Notes: generated by a model not told the origin, from the sequence alone. Shown: positions 8,184 through 17,775, counted from the first letter of the stretch. The stretch: 62,075 nucleotides of DNA from Promethearchaeota archaeon (GCA_013375495.1 JABXKC010000023.1:1-62075), one strand, 5' to 3'. Translations and numbers: made by a program.

Positions 8184-11147
8184 ATGGCTTTTAATTATGG
8201 ACTACTTCTTGTTGAAGTTATTGTTATATTAGTATTATTATCTCTTGTTTTTAGTTTAATAAACAAACTACTTCCAAAGGATCAAAGGATACCAATAAAT
8301 GCTGGGAGCCTAGCTTTGAGTTTATTAATAGTCTTTGGAATTGTATTTGGTATTGGGTTTGCTATTGAAAGTTTAGAATATTATTATACAATAATAGGAT
8401 ATTTGAATAACAATTATCTCTTTTTTGCAATAGCAATAAGCATATTTTTCCCCTTATACAAAGCCTTTTTAAGAAAATTTGATAAATCTCGTCCATTTGA
8501 AGATATCTATCTGCTTAAAATATTCAAAAAAATATATATAATAATAGTTGGTTTAGTTTGGGGTATAGCAGTAATATTTCTCTCATTTGATATATTAGGA
8601 ATTCAATTGGTATGGGAACCAAATATACCAGATTATGATATATTATATATTGGGTTTTTCACGGCTTTTTTTACCGTCTTTTTTATCATACTTCTTACAT
8701 ATTTAATTAATAAAGCAAAACCGGTTGAGAAACAGACTCCTAAAGTGGAACTCAGAAATTCTTCGATCGCGAGTGGAATAATTTCGTTTGGGATCTGGTC
8801 TGTCCAATTTATCATTTTTGAGATGTATATCTCTCGATTATTCGGATTAACTATTATGAAACAAGATCTTCGTGTGATAATGATTGTTATTTTAGGTATA
8901 TTTATTGTATGCTATTTCAATTTGTTAAGAACTAAATTTTTACCAGAAGCGGGTATAAAAAGTAAGAAAAAAGTTCTAGAAGCAATAATAAAAGAGAAAG
9001 AAAAAACAGTACAAAATCAACAATTTAGAGAAAGGGAATCTATATTAGACGCTCAAGATCTTGATGTCAATTTTAATGAGCATGAAAATGTTGTTTATCC
9101 TGTAGAAAGTGTTTCTTATAAATTTTATCTCTTTTTGTTGAAAAAACTTAAAATCTTACGTTTTTTAGATGATAGCTCCCATTTGTTAGAAAAAAATAGA
9201 AAGATAATTAAGAATATCATCGCAGGAGTATTGTGGATTATTGTTTTTGTTATTATATTAATCAATTTATTACAATTTTTATCTAACTTAAATCCCATTG
9301 TTGAAATGTTTTTTCTTAGTGTTCAATTTGCTTTTTTTATGGTTCTTATAGACATCTCTATAAGTTTTATTTTTAACAGACTTATACCGATTGAGAAACG
9401 GTTTCAAAAAAAAATTCTTAGAGATTCTATTTTCTTTGGTGGAATTATTCTACTTTGGATTTGGGTAGTTCCACTCTTCTTTATTTATTATTATTTTTTT
9501 ATGGGCATCTATCAAAACATTATCTCTGATGTTTTCTCTACAATAATTTCTTTGATTAGTATATTTATAATAGGAATATATATTACGAGATGGCTTTCAA
9601 GTAAGAAAGGATTTGATACATCCCTTAGAAAGGCAGTTATTATGAATTTACTATGGTTTATTATAAATTTACCACTTAAACTATTTTTTGTTTATGTTTT
9701 TGGTGATAATCTTCTGAATAATATTCTGATTCTAGTTATTGATATCGCTATTGGTTCAGTTATCGTTATGAAGCTTTATAGTAAAGAGTTTAAACAATCC
9801 TTAAATTTTGCGTTTAATGTTGAGATTATTACGTTTTTCTTGGGTATAATTATTATTGAAATCTTGTTAAATTTATTTCTAAATGTATTACCAAGTTACA
9901 ATTTTAACGTTCATGATATTCGAGTGCATCTTATTATCGATATATTGATTTTTCTCATTTTTTTTGCCATTTCTTTGAAAGTGAAGTTCTATCCAGAACA
10001 CTTCAAGAAAGAAATGAGAAAAGGCCAAGAAATCTTACCAACAGTGGCGGAAACACAAATTCAAGACAGAATGTTTGAAGGAAGAGAAGTTATTTTGGAT
10101 GTTAAGGATCTTACTACTTATTTTTACACTGAAGAAGGTGTTGTACGTGCGGTAGAAGGAGTTTCTTTTAAAATCTATGAGGGTGAAACTCTTGGTCTTG
10201 TAGGAGAAACAGGTTGTGGTAAATCAGTTACTGCCTTATCTGTACTACAGGTTGTTCGTCCTCCTGGGAAAATTGAGAGTGGAAAGGTTATATTTGAAGG
10301 TGAAAATTTACTCCAAAAATCTGAAAAGGAAATTTTAAAGTATCGTGGAAACAAGATAACAATGATCTTTCAAGATCCTCTTAATTCTTTAAATCCAGTC
10401 TTTAAAGTAGGCAAGCAAATCTCGGAAGTATATCTCCTACACATGGAAAATGAAATTCTCATTGAAGCAATGAAATATCCTAGCAAAAGCATATACAGTA
10501 TTGCTCGAGAATTAAGTGAACAAATACTAAGAGAACTTAACATTCCTTCCCCAGAACGTGTTTATAACCTATATCCCCATGAGTTAAGTGGGGGAATGCG
10601 CCAAAGAGTTCAAGTTGCTATGGGGCTTGCTTGTAGTCCGAAACTTTTAATCGCTGATGAACCTACAACTGCATTGGATGTTACAATCCAAAATCAAATT
10701 CTTCAATTAATGAAGAATCTCCGACAAAAATACAACACATCTATTCTTTTTATTACGCATGATCTTGGAATTATATCAAAAATGTGTGACAGAGTCGCAG
10801 TCATGTATAGTGGGTTTATAGTTGAATATGGAGATGTTTATAGGATATTTGAAAGGCCATCCCATCCTTATACAAAGGGCCTTATTGCGTCGATACCCGT
10901 TATTGGAAAAAAGAAAGAGGAACTTGAAGTAATCCCCGGTTTAGTGCCTAATTTAATATATCCCCCTTCAGGATGTCGATTTCACCCTCGTTGTCAATAT
11001 TGTTTTGAACCTTGTAATTCTCAAGTGCCAAAAAGCATAGAACTTGAACCAGAGTATTTCGTGGCATGCCACCTTTATGATCCTCAATATAAAAATAAGG
11101 CAACCCTTAAAATAAAAGAGTTAGAAAAGAAAAATTTCAGTAGTTGA
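8184..11147 (+). CDS. ABC importer ATPase, DppD-like, with a long duplicated membrane N-terminus
   Basis: A 987-residue fusion. Residues about 632-987 are a normal DppD-type ATPase: Walker A GETGCGKS, Q-loop region MIFQDP, signature LSGGMRQR, Walker B LLIADEP, H-loop FITHD and the C-terminal oligopeptide-transporter cysteine motif (GCRFHPRCQYC). Residues 1-631 are mostly membrane helices, absent from ordinary DppD. Residues 251-315 align without gaps to 601-665 at about 27 of 65 identities, and both end with the first strands of an ATPase domain (ILDxxDL...VExVSxKxY). So a membrane-plus-ATPase unit was apparently duplicated with a 350-residue period, and the first ATPase was lost except for its beginning. 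It should hydrolyse ATP for the importer; the membrane part is of unknown function. Confidence 0.9.
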   Translation: MAFNYGLLLVEVIVILVLLSLVFSLINKLLPKDQRIPINAGSLALSLLIVFGIVFGIGFAIESLEYYYTIIGYLNNNYLFFAIAISIFFPLYKAFLRKFDKSRPFEDIYLLKIFKKIYIIIVGLVWGIAVIFLSFDILGIQLVWEPNIPDYDILYIGFFTAFFTVFFIILLTYLINKAKPVEKQTPKVELRNSSIASGIISFGIWSVQFIIFEMYISRLFGLTIMKQDLRVIMIVILGIFIVCYFNLLRTKFLPEAGIKSKKKVLEAIIKEKEKTVQNQQFRERESILDAQDLDVNFNEHENVVYPVESVSYKFYLFLLKKLKILRFLDDSSHLLEKNRKIIKNIIAGVLWIIVFVIILINLLQFLSNLNPIVEMFFLSVQFAFFMVLIDISISFIFNRLIPIEKRFQKKILRDSIFFGGIILLWIWVVPLFFIYYYFFMGIYQNIISDVFSTIISLISIFIIGIYITRWLSSKKGFDTSLRKAVIMNLLWFIINLPLKLFFVYVFGDNLLNNILILVIDIAIGSVIVMKLYSKEFKQSLNFAFNVEIITFFLGIIIIEILLNLFLNVLPSYNFNVHDIRVHLIIDILIFLIFFAISLKVKFYPEHFKKEMRKGQEILPTVAETQIQDRMFEGREVILDVKDLTTYFYTEEGVVRAVEGVSFKIYEGETLGLVGETGCGKSVTALSVLQVVRPPGKIESGKVIFEGENLLQKSEKEILKYRGNKITMIFQDPLNSLNPVFKVGKQISEVYLLHMENEILIEAMKYPSKSIYSIARELSEQILRELNIPSPERVYNLYPHELSGGMRQRVQVAMGLACSPKLLIADEPTTALDVTIQNQILQLMKNLRQKYNTSILFITHDLGIISKMCDRVAVMYSGFIVEYGDVYRIFERPSHPYTKGLIASIPVIGKKKEELEVIPGLVPNLIYPPSGCRFHPRCQYCFEPCNSQVPKSIELEPEYFVACHLYDPQYKNKATLKIKELEKKNFSS

Positions 11148-11201
11148 ACAAAAAGATGTTTTATCATAAACATTAATGAAAATATAATAGAGTGCATAAG
11201 T

Positions 11202-12506
11202 ATGATTTTTCAATTTAATAATATTTTTACCATTTTAGAATTAGGAGGAATTATAATTCTTTTTTGTTTTACTTTTATTGTTTCATTTTTTATCATTAAT
11301 TGGGATGCTCGATCCCAATTAATTAGAAGAAAATTCCATCTATATGTAATTTCATCACTTACTAGTATTATCTTTAGCTTTATTCCTCTGCCAGAATTTA
11401 TCTTAGGAAACTATTTATCATTATTAATTGTTATATACATTCTAATAGCAACGATTACTAGTTTTGCTGTTAAATATATTACATTGAATGTTATTGGAGT
11501 TGAAAAATTTGGTAAAATTAGTAATCTTGAAAGAGGTAAAACTCTATTAAATGTTAAAGATTTAAAAGTTTTTTATCCTCTCGTTGGAGGAATAATTAGA
11601 AGACAAATAGGTGTCATTAAAGCTGTTAACGGTATATCTTTCGAAATTAAGACAGGTGAAACCCTTGGATTAGTTGGAGAAAGCGGTTGCGGGAAAACAA
11701 CAGCAGCTCTTTCGATCCTAGGTTTAGTAAAAAAAACTAACGGAGATATCCGATTTCACGACAAACCTCTCCCTTTCCCTTATTCAAGTGTTATAAGACA
11801 AAAAATCCAAATTGTCTATCAGGATCCAGATGCTTCTTTAAATCCTCGCATGAAGGTGTTTGAAATCATTGCTGAACCTCTTAAAAACATGTTGGGTATT
11901 AATAAAAAAGATGAACTAAGAAAAAAAGTCTTAGAATTAATGGAAGAGGTAGCATTGAAGCGAGAACACATGGATCGTTATCCACATGAGTTTTCAGGAG
12001 GTCAAAAGCAAAGAATTGTTATTGCTCGAGCGCTTGCAACCAATCCAGAACTTATAATTCTTGACGAACCAACATCTGCCCTTGATGTATCAGTACAAGC
12101 ACAAATGCTTAATTTACTAAAAAAATTACAAAAAAATTATGGTTATGGTTATTTATTCATTACACATAATTTAGCTGTAGTAAATCATATTGCTGATCGA
12201 ATTGCAGTTATGTATCTCGGTCAAATTGTTGAAATTGGGGATAGTGATCAAATTTTTTCAAAACCTACACATCCTTACACCCAAGCGCTTTTAGCATCAA
12301 GATCTGAAGTTGACATGAAAAATAGAGAAATAAAATTTATTCTTCATGGTGAAGTTCCAAGTCCTATAGCCCCACCTACAGGATGTACCTTTCACCCTCG
12401 CTGTTCCTCAGATGTGCGTACTAAGGAATGCGAATTTGATTTACCTCATAAGATAGAGATCGAAGATGGTCATTATATCTGGTGTGTAAATCCCCCGAAA
12501 CAATAA
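11202..12506 (+). CDS. ABC importer ATPase, DppF-like, with membrane N-terminus
   Basis: A 434-residue ATPase. The first roughly 105 residues hold about three transmembrane helices, not found in standard DppF. The ATPase starts near residue 112 (LLNVKDLKVFYPL) and has Walker A GESGCGKTT, Q-loop IVYQDP, signature FSGGQKQR, Walker B LIILDEPTSALD and the C-terminal cysteine motif GCTFHPRCSS. It pairs with the preceding DppD-like protein as the second ATPase of a DppBCDF importer, 54 bases downstream. The short membrane lead joins the ATPase with the same spacing style as in the DppD-like protein, suggesting that both inherited a membrane module. Confidence 0.9.
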   Translation: MIFQFNNIFTILELGGIIILFCFTFIVSFFIINWDARSQLIRRKFHLYVISSLTSIIFSFIPLPEFILGNYLSLLIVIYILIATITSFAVKYITLNVIGVEKFGKISNLERGKTLLNVKDLKVFYPLVGGIIRRQIGVIKAVNGISFEIKTGETLGLVGESGCGKTTAALSILGLVKKTNGDIRFHDKPLPFPYSSVIRQKIQIVYQDPDASLNPRMKVFEIIAEPLKNMLGINKKDELRKKVLELMEEVALKREHMDRYPHEFSGGQKQRIVIARALATNPELIILDEPTSALDVSVQAQMLNLLKKLQKNYGYGYLFITHNLAVVNHIADRIAVMYLGQIVEIGDSDQIFSKPTHPYTQALLASRSEVDMKNREIKFILHGEVPSPIAPPTGCTFHPRCSSDVRTKECEFDLPHKIEIEDGHYIWCVNPPKQ

Positions 12507-12596
12507 TTTCTTTGTAAAAGAGCATTTTAATAAGTCAATTATTTCTGGGATCTAAGTTTGAACTTATAAGAAAGGTATTTTTTGAAGCGTTTTTAA

Positions 12597-12677
12597 TTAT
12601 GAAAAGTTTAAATAATCTTGCATCGTATGATAATTTAAGTATGTTTAATGCATACTGTATATTTAAAAAAGATTTTC
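12597..12677 (+). promoter_or_regulatory. Promoter block of the M24-like gene, shared with the solute-binding gene
   Basis: About 80 bases that recur, in inverted orientation, at 16397-16476. Shared landmarks in order are a TATA-like TTTAAATA (12607-12614), an ATCGTATG segment and an inverted repeat AGTATG-N7-CATACT (12638-12656) followed by TGTATATT. The repeat lies 24-42 bases after the TATA-like box, where a repressor would cover the transcription start. The M24-like start codon is about 75 bases further on. Confidence 0.75.
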
Positions 12678-12731
12678 GTTTATAATTAGAATTTTATAAC
12701 ATGATTAGTAAAATTAAGTAGAGAGATAAAA

Positions 12732-13979
12732 ATGAATAAAGAAATTTATAATATAATAGATGAATCCGCCGATAATAACTTTCTTCCATATTTTTCGGAT
12801 AAAGAAATGGCTCAACGTCACAAAAATGTCCGAAAGGAGATGAAAGAAAGAGGAATAGATATACTTTTAGTATATGGGCATGTTGGTTTTGGAAATAGTC
12901 CTGGTCAGATACATCTTCAGTATCTCACCCGTTTTGCAAATGTTTTTGAAACATTTCTTACTGTTCCAGCAGAAGGTGAACCTACAATGTTTATTAATTT
13001 AGATTATCATTGCGTAAATGCAGCTACCATTTCCTATATTAAAGATATACAAGATGGAGACGCTTTTCCAAATGCGATTCAAAAAATCAAAGATCTTGGA
13101 TACGAACGAGGAACGATTGGACTTGTTGGACCTGGTGGAGCCCAATTTGGTGATATCACTTTATTCACTGAACAACGTGAGATTTTGGATAAAAATTTTC
13201 CAGATGCGAAAATTGTCAGTGCTAATCCTTGGCTTCAAGATCTTCAACTTATTAAAAGTGAAGAAGAAATTGCACTCCTTAGGCGGGCAGGAGCCTTAAC
13301 AGATCTTGCTCAAGAAGAGGTTGTTCAATTGACCCGTCCTGGAGTCAAACACAAAGATTTACAAAGAGCAATGAATTTGACAGCTGTTCGTCATTATGGA
13401 ACATTTCCATTTGGTCACGTCAGTTCATTCTCAATGGAAAATCCTGAATACTATTATCCTACGCCTTATTCAACAGGTAAACGAGTGAGAGTAGGTGATA
13501 TGCTCATGTCAGAATTTTGTTTGGGATACGGTAATTACTGGGGAAAGCTCTGGGGAACTTGGTTTGTTGGTGATCCCACACCTGAATATGAAAAACTTTT
13601 CAATGTTGCAGCCACGGTTCACGATAATCTAGTTTCCGAACTAAAACCAGGGATGAAGGGAACAGACATTGATAATTTTCTTAAACCAATTTATGATGCT
13701 GGTTTTGAACAACCACCAAGTTTATTAATAGCTGGTTGGTGTTTTATGATGCAGCCACCGTTAGCAGGAGCATCCCCAGATACTCGTACTGTTAATTTTT
13801 CAAAGATGTACCATGATTTCGAGTTTAAACCAGGTCACACTGTTACTTTACATGTATGGGTTAAGATTCCCAATACAATGAAAGGTCTTTGGGTCGGTTC
13901 CTCTGGCGTCTTCACAAAAAATGGTTATGAGAACTTTAATAAATATCCAGTCAGTGAACTACGTATAGTTCCAATTTAG
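12732..13979 (+). CDS. M24-fold (creatinase/aminopeptidase P-like) protein lacking metal ligands
   Basis: A 415-residue protein with the two-domain layout of Xaa-Pro peptidases: an N-terminal creatinase-like domain (about 1-150) and a pita-bread domain from about 180. The five metal ligands of true M24 peptidases are not in place. The usual D-x-G...D pair is replaced around SEFCLGYGNYWGKLW, the iEP glutamate region reads TLHVWVKI and the final glutamate region reads WVGSSGVF. It is therefore either a metal-independent hydrolase like creatinase or a non-catalytic binding protein. It follows the importer ATPase by 225 bases and has its own promoter, shared with the solute-binding gene, so it probably handles or senses the imported compound (inference). 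Confidence 0.75.
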   Translation: MNKEIYNIIDESADNNFLPYFSDKEMAQRHKNVRKEMKERGIDILLVYGHVGFGNSPGQIHLQYLTRFANVFETFLTVPAEGEPTMFINLDYHCVNAATISYIKDIQDGDAFPNAIQKIKDLGYERGTIGLVGPGGAQFGDITLFTEQREILDKNFPDAKIVSANPWLQDLQLIKSEEEIALLRRAGALTDLAQEEVVQLTRPGVKHKDLQRAMNLTAVRHYGTFPFGHVSSFSMENPEYYYPTPYSTGKRVRVGDMLMSEFCLGYGNYWGKLWGTWFVGDPTPEYEKLFNVAATVHDNLVSELKPGMKGTDIDNFLKPIYDAGFEQPPSLLIAGWCFMMQPPLAGASPDTRTVNFSKMYHDFEFKPGHTVTLHVWVKIPNTMKGLWVGSSGVFTKNGYENFNKYPVSELRIVPI

Positions 13980-14228
13980 ATATAGTAGAAATAATATTCA
14001 TCCTGGTAAAATTCAGTTGAAGGTGTAGATAACATTTTCATCTGAATACAGGATTCTTTTTTTAAAAAAAATCTATTAATAAAATAGCTAAGCATCTATA
14101 TTAATAATAATAATTTTGCTCTTAAAAAGGAATAATTCTCTCTATTATTAGAATAAAGAATTGTTATAATATTTATAAAAAAAAAAATTAAATTATAGAT
14201 GTAATCTTAGAGTTAGTTTTGATATTAG

Positions 14229-16370
14229 TTACTTTCTCCTTCTCATCATTATGTAAATAATTCCGACAATTGTAGCAGTTGAAATAGCTAATGTGATATA
14301 CATCGAATATCCGGGTATTTCAGGTATGGATGGCTCCCATCCTACCCACTTTATATGGGTAAGATCTCCAACAATCGTTGGCATTCCATGATAGAACTCA
14401 AACTCACGTACTTCCCATTCTCTCCTATAAACGTATCCAAATTTACCATGGGCTACCCACATCCATGGGTACTGGTAGGTTTGTAGTGTGATACCGATAT
14501 TATCGTATAATAATTGTCTTGTGCTACTGTTTGAAAAATAGATTTGATCTATCCAGTCTGTGACATTATCAAGATAACTGAAAGCTAAGTTATACCACAC
14601 ATTAAGGTAACCTGGATACTTGAAGTACGCATTAATGTGAGCGTGTCCGATATCATTCGGTGCTATAGCCCAAGTTGATGCCCATATTTGTGCAGTAGTC
14701 GCTCCTCCTCCTAATATATGTGGCCAGACAGAAGGTAATTCATGAGAAGCATCGTCATAATAAGCGAGTCCAATATTATGAAGAGCTGTTCCCATATAAT
14801 CTGCAAGAACCTGTTGAACTGAAGTTGTATCCCAATAGAAATCAACCGTGTATATGGGATTTGAAGTTGCAACATCATTCCAATCTTGATCTGTACTATT
14901 TTCATCAAGATTTCTGGACGGGTCAGCGCATTCAGCGGGATATTGAGCAAGTATGGCCTGTCGTGCGATTGTGAGATTTAAATATGGTATAGGAATGCTT
15001 GGATTAGCATAGAGCTGATCTTTTCCAAGATAACTATTCATACGGTCTGCACGTCCGTTATAAGCTGTCTGCATAAATCCATCATAGTCGAATGCGTATG
15101 AGATTGCTTTCCGGGTTAAGCGCGGGAGTCCATTGGTGGGGGGCCTAAATGGGAGTCCGAGATCATATTCCGTCTTCCAGTACGTATCATTAATGCAATT
15201 CAATATAACTCCGATTGGATAATCTCCAATCGGGTTTGTATAATAGGTCACATCTGCTTGGGAGATAACTTCGTCATAAACAAAATTAAAACCACTGACA
15301 TCGGGAGAAAAATCTATTGCACCAGTCTTCATAGCTAAATTACGTGCTGCCGTACCATCTGCATCAGCGGAAAATAACACAAATTGTATTTCATCAATCC
15401 CAAACCAACCGACATCTTCATGACCGGTTCTATTCCAATACTGCTCGTTTTTCAGCATTAAGCCTCCCGTTGTCGGTCCTGTGGTCGTCCAGTGATCAAA
15501 TATATATGGCCCCGTTCCAACCAAGTGTTTGAAGGTTTCATCCTGAGGAAAGCCGGGAATTTCTCCAAAACCATAAATTGGCCTATCCCAATAATCCGCA
15601 TAAGCCTCCATCGATATCATCAATATATAATGTTGAGGATTACCTGCTAAAATCTCCCAGACTGAAAAAGAAGCCCAATCATTATAGTTGATTCTAATCT
15701 TTCCCCCTCCATTGGGCCCTCCCTCGTCTATGATGGTTATATTCTTAATTTTAGGAAAAGTACCGTTTAGCTGAGGAATAGTTGCAGTCATGCCATTATA
15801 GGAAGGCATTTTGCCAATATAAGATGACATGTTCCAACTTTCAGTATAAAAAGGGATATAGTCAGTTGCATCTTCCCAAAAATCACCTAGATATTGTGTA
15901 TTACCGTTTCCTGTTAAATTACCCGAAACTATCATGATTCGATCCAGATTCCACTTTGCTACCGTAGCGTTCCAGATTGAGCCATCGTGAAAGGTAACAT
16001 TTTCTCGCAATGTTAAATTAGTCGCCATAATACCTCCGCTATTAAAAAATCCTTTTGAATTATTTTCTACTGGCCAATATTCGAATGCCCAATCGGTTGC
16101 AAGACATGGTTGTAATGTAGAGACATCGCCATTCCAATAAGCAGGATATGTTACAAAACCCTCTAGAGAAGGGAAACGCACCGAATCAGCGTTAGATGCA
16201 CGACGAATTGCTGGGTCCCAATCTCCGCCTGCGGGGGTTATTTGGACACCGTACCTAAAGACCAGAGGATCATCTTGAGCGGATTTAGGTTCTGCTATAA
16301 CTGGGATAAATGGTATAACTAAAGTACTAAGAATTAAAATCAAAGCTAAATTTTTTCTAAATCTTCTCAT
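14229..16370 (-). CDS. ABC transporter solute-binding protein, family 5, membrane anchored
   Basis: A 713-residue extracytoplasmic substrate-binding protein of the DppA/OppA type. It has a signal peptide (ALILILSTLVIPFIPV, about residues 9-25) and family features such as FHDGSIWNA, GTGPYIF and the RLTRKAISYAFDYDGF segment. It ends with a transmembrane helix and an MMRRRK tail, the usual C-terminal anchor of archaeal binding proteins. It is on the opposite strand, convergent with the M24-like gene, and shares its promoter block, so it is the likely binding protein for the 5.5-12.5 kb importer. It is larger than bacterial DppA (about 535), mostly through loops rich in aromatic residues. Ligand unknown. 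Confidence 0.88.
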   Translation of the reverse strand: MRRFRKNLALILILSTLVIPFIPVIAEPKSAQDDPLVFRYGVQITPAGGDWDPAIRRASNADSVRFPSLEGFVTYPAYWNGDVSTLQPCLATDWAFEYWPVENNSKGFFNSGGIMATNLTLRENVTFHDGSIWNATVAKWNLDRIMIVSGNLTGNGNTQYLGDFWEDATDYIPFYTESWNMSSYIGKMPSYNGMTATIPQLNGTFPKIKNITIIDEGGPNGGGKIRINYNDWASFSVWEILAGNPQHYILMISMEAYADYWDRPIYGFGEIPGFPQDETFKHLVGTGPYIFDHWTTTGPTTGGLMLKNEQYWNRTGHEDVGWFGIDEIQFVLFSADADGTAARNLAMKTGAIDFSPDVSGFNFVYDEVISQADVTYYTNPIGDYPIGVILNCINDTYWKTEYDLGLPFRPPTNGLPRLTRKAISYAFDYDGFMQTAYNGRADRMNSYLGKDQLYANPSIPIPYLNLTIARQAILAQYPAECADPSRNLDENSTDQDWNDVATSNPIYTVDFYWDTTSVQQVLADYMGTALHNIGLAYYDDASHELPSVWPHILGGGATTAQIWASTWAIAPNDIGHAHINAYFKYPGYLNVWYNLAFSYLDNVTDWIDQIYFSNSSTRQLLYDNIGITLQTYQYPWMWVAHGKFGYVYRREWEVREFEFYHGMPTIVGDLTHIKWVGWEPSIPEIPGYSMYITLAISTATIVGIIYIMMRRRK

Positions 16371-16396
16371 TCTTATTCTTTCCGTTGTTTTTTGTT

Positions 16397-16476
16397 AGAT
16401 TTTTTTTTAATATACAGTATGAATTAAACATACTTAGATTAACATACGATACGAGAGTATTTAAAACTTTTCATAA
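16397..16476 (-). promoter_or_regulatory. Promoter block of the solute-binding gene, copy of 12597-12677
   Basis: Read on the minus strand it repeats the M24-like promoter: TATA-like TTTAAATA (16458-16465), the ATCGTATG segment, then AGTATG-N7-CATACT (16416-16434) and TGTATATT. The few differences lie mainly in spacers. The conserved inverted repeat is a good candidate operator for a common regulator. Confidence 0.75.
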
Positions 16477-16518
16477 TTGTTTCTTTTTCAAGTTGAGAAT
16501 TAAATCTTTTACCTACCA

Positions 16519-16689
16519 TCAAGGGAATTCTTTTGCTATTTCATAACCTAATTTAAATAATTCTTTAGAAAATCGCTCTTCCAGCGTAATTTTAATCAGC
16601 ATAGCTGAAATGGGATAAAAAGTGTGAAAATCCATACATTTTACTTTTTTAGGCCGTCCAGAAAATTTACATATATTTGTTATATTCAT
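16519..16689 (-). CDS. Possible 56-residue small protein
   Basis: A short open frame with ATG at 16689, 40 bases after the stop of the 348-residue gene on the same strand. It reads as ordinary protein (SGRPKKVKCMDFHTFYPI, then EERFSKELFKLGYEIAKEF), with two arguable amphipathic helices. No family recognised. It may be a real small protein or the tail of a decayed gene. Confidence 0.3.
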   Translation of the reverse strand: MNITNICKFSGRPKKVKCMDFHTFYPISAMLIKITLEERFSKELFKLGYEIAKEFP

Positions 16690-16728
16690 ATATGAAATAT
16701 TTGATACTAAAATTGTTACGGGTAGTGA

Positions 16729-17775
16729 CTATTGTCTTAAATCATTAATACTACTTTTGGGAATTATTAATTGAGTTATAGATTTTAAAATTCCCTCAAT
16801 ATCTACTTCACTTAAATCTGATAACCAATTATGTTTGTTTATATCATTATTTTCTATCTCTTCTGAACTTAAAAGTGTGATTACATTATTTTCCAAAAGA
16901 AAAGAGGGATTTAATAACTCAGTTTCATTCTTTTCAAGTAAAGTTATATTCTGTAACATACATTCTTGTAAATCATCGTATAATAACAATGGAATATACT
17001 TCACTACAATACTACCATAATTTTTTAGAATAAAATTTTTAAAATCCTTCGGTTTGGGAAAACCCATATCAGAAAAATTAAAGATTTCAATATCGATGAG
17101 TTCTGGGTGATATTCGACTTTTTTAATTACATTTAACTTTTCTCTCCTTTTAACTGATTTTTCACGATATAGTTTTACATTTTTTTGAGTATCATTTATC
17201 TCAACTAAAATCTTATTTCTTAGCATTTTTTCTTTGCAAATATTATTAACAATTTCACAATATTCTATTGCTGCTCCTTTAATATCCTCTTCATTAATTT
17301 TTGCTTTTATAATCGTATAGAGATATGCTTTTAAAAAAGCTACAAAATCCTCTTCGATCTGATGAAGATTACCATAAAAATATCTTGTATTTTGCCACCA
17401 TTCTTTAACTTTTTGTTCCCTAAGGGAGCGAAACAGTCTTTGTTGAGATCTAATTTCTGTGAAAAAAAGCAAATTCTCAATTCCCATTTGAAGAAAGGGT
17501 ACTGGATTAATGATACCTAAAACTGATTTATTCAAGGGAAATGATACTAGAGAATTAGGACGTATAAGTATCGAACTTTCTCCGTTGAAAACGCGATCAA
17601 CTCTCATTGGCAAAGGCATAATGGGATTATTTTTAATATGTTTAGCTAAAGCTAATGAGTGAGGAGTATCAAATTTTTTAAGATCAAGAGGAAAGATATC
17701 GATAAAAAAGAAAAAGGGCGCTGCATCAGATCTATAAGTTTTATATTTACTACGCGTTTTACCTCCTCCAAACAT
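16729..17775 (-). CDS. Hypothetical protein, 348 residues
   Basis: Not recognised. The protein starts with a basic stretch after GGGKTRSKYK, has a hydrophobic patch PFFFFIDIFPLDL near residue 20, then mixed helical sequence with a basic segment around 200-220 (KLYREKSVKRREKL). No signal peptide, clear membrane helix, cysteine cluster or nucleotide-binding motif was found. It stands alone between the solute-binding gene and the relic region before the second thiolase. Composition resembles its neighbours. Function unknown. Confidence 0.6.
   Translation of the reverse strand: MFGGGKTRSKYKTYRSDAAPFFFFIDIFPLDLKKFDTPHSLALAKHIKNNPIMPLPMRVDRVFNGESSILIRPNSLVSFPLNKSVLGIINPVPFLQMGIENLLFFTEIRSQQRLFRSLREQKVKEWWQNTRYFYGNLHQIEEDFVAFLKAYLYTIIKAKINEEDIKGAAIEYCEIVNNICKEKMLRNKILVEINDTQKNVKLYREKSVKRREKLNVIKKVEYHPELIDIEIFNFSDMGFPKPKDFKNFILKNYGSIVVKYIPLLLYDDLQECMLQNITLLEKNETELLNPSFLLENNVITLLSSEEIENNDINKHNWLSDLSEVDIEGILKSITQLIIPKSSINDLRQ

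Larger units (their letters stand above)
16371..16728. other. Intergenic region with promoter block and a small open frame
   Basis: 358 bases. The left part (16397-16476) is the duplicated promoter of the solute-binding gene, the right part holds the 56-codon frame listed separately. Nothing else seen. Confidence 0.5.

Noticed and set aside
13018..13299. A 93-residue frame inside the M24-like gene
   Set aside because: Overlapping frame shadow of a conserved gene on the same strand; no ribosome site and no protein-like motifs.
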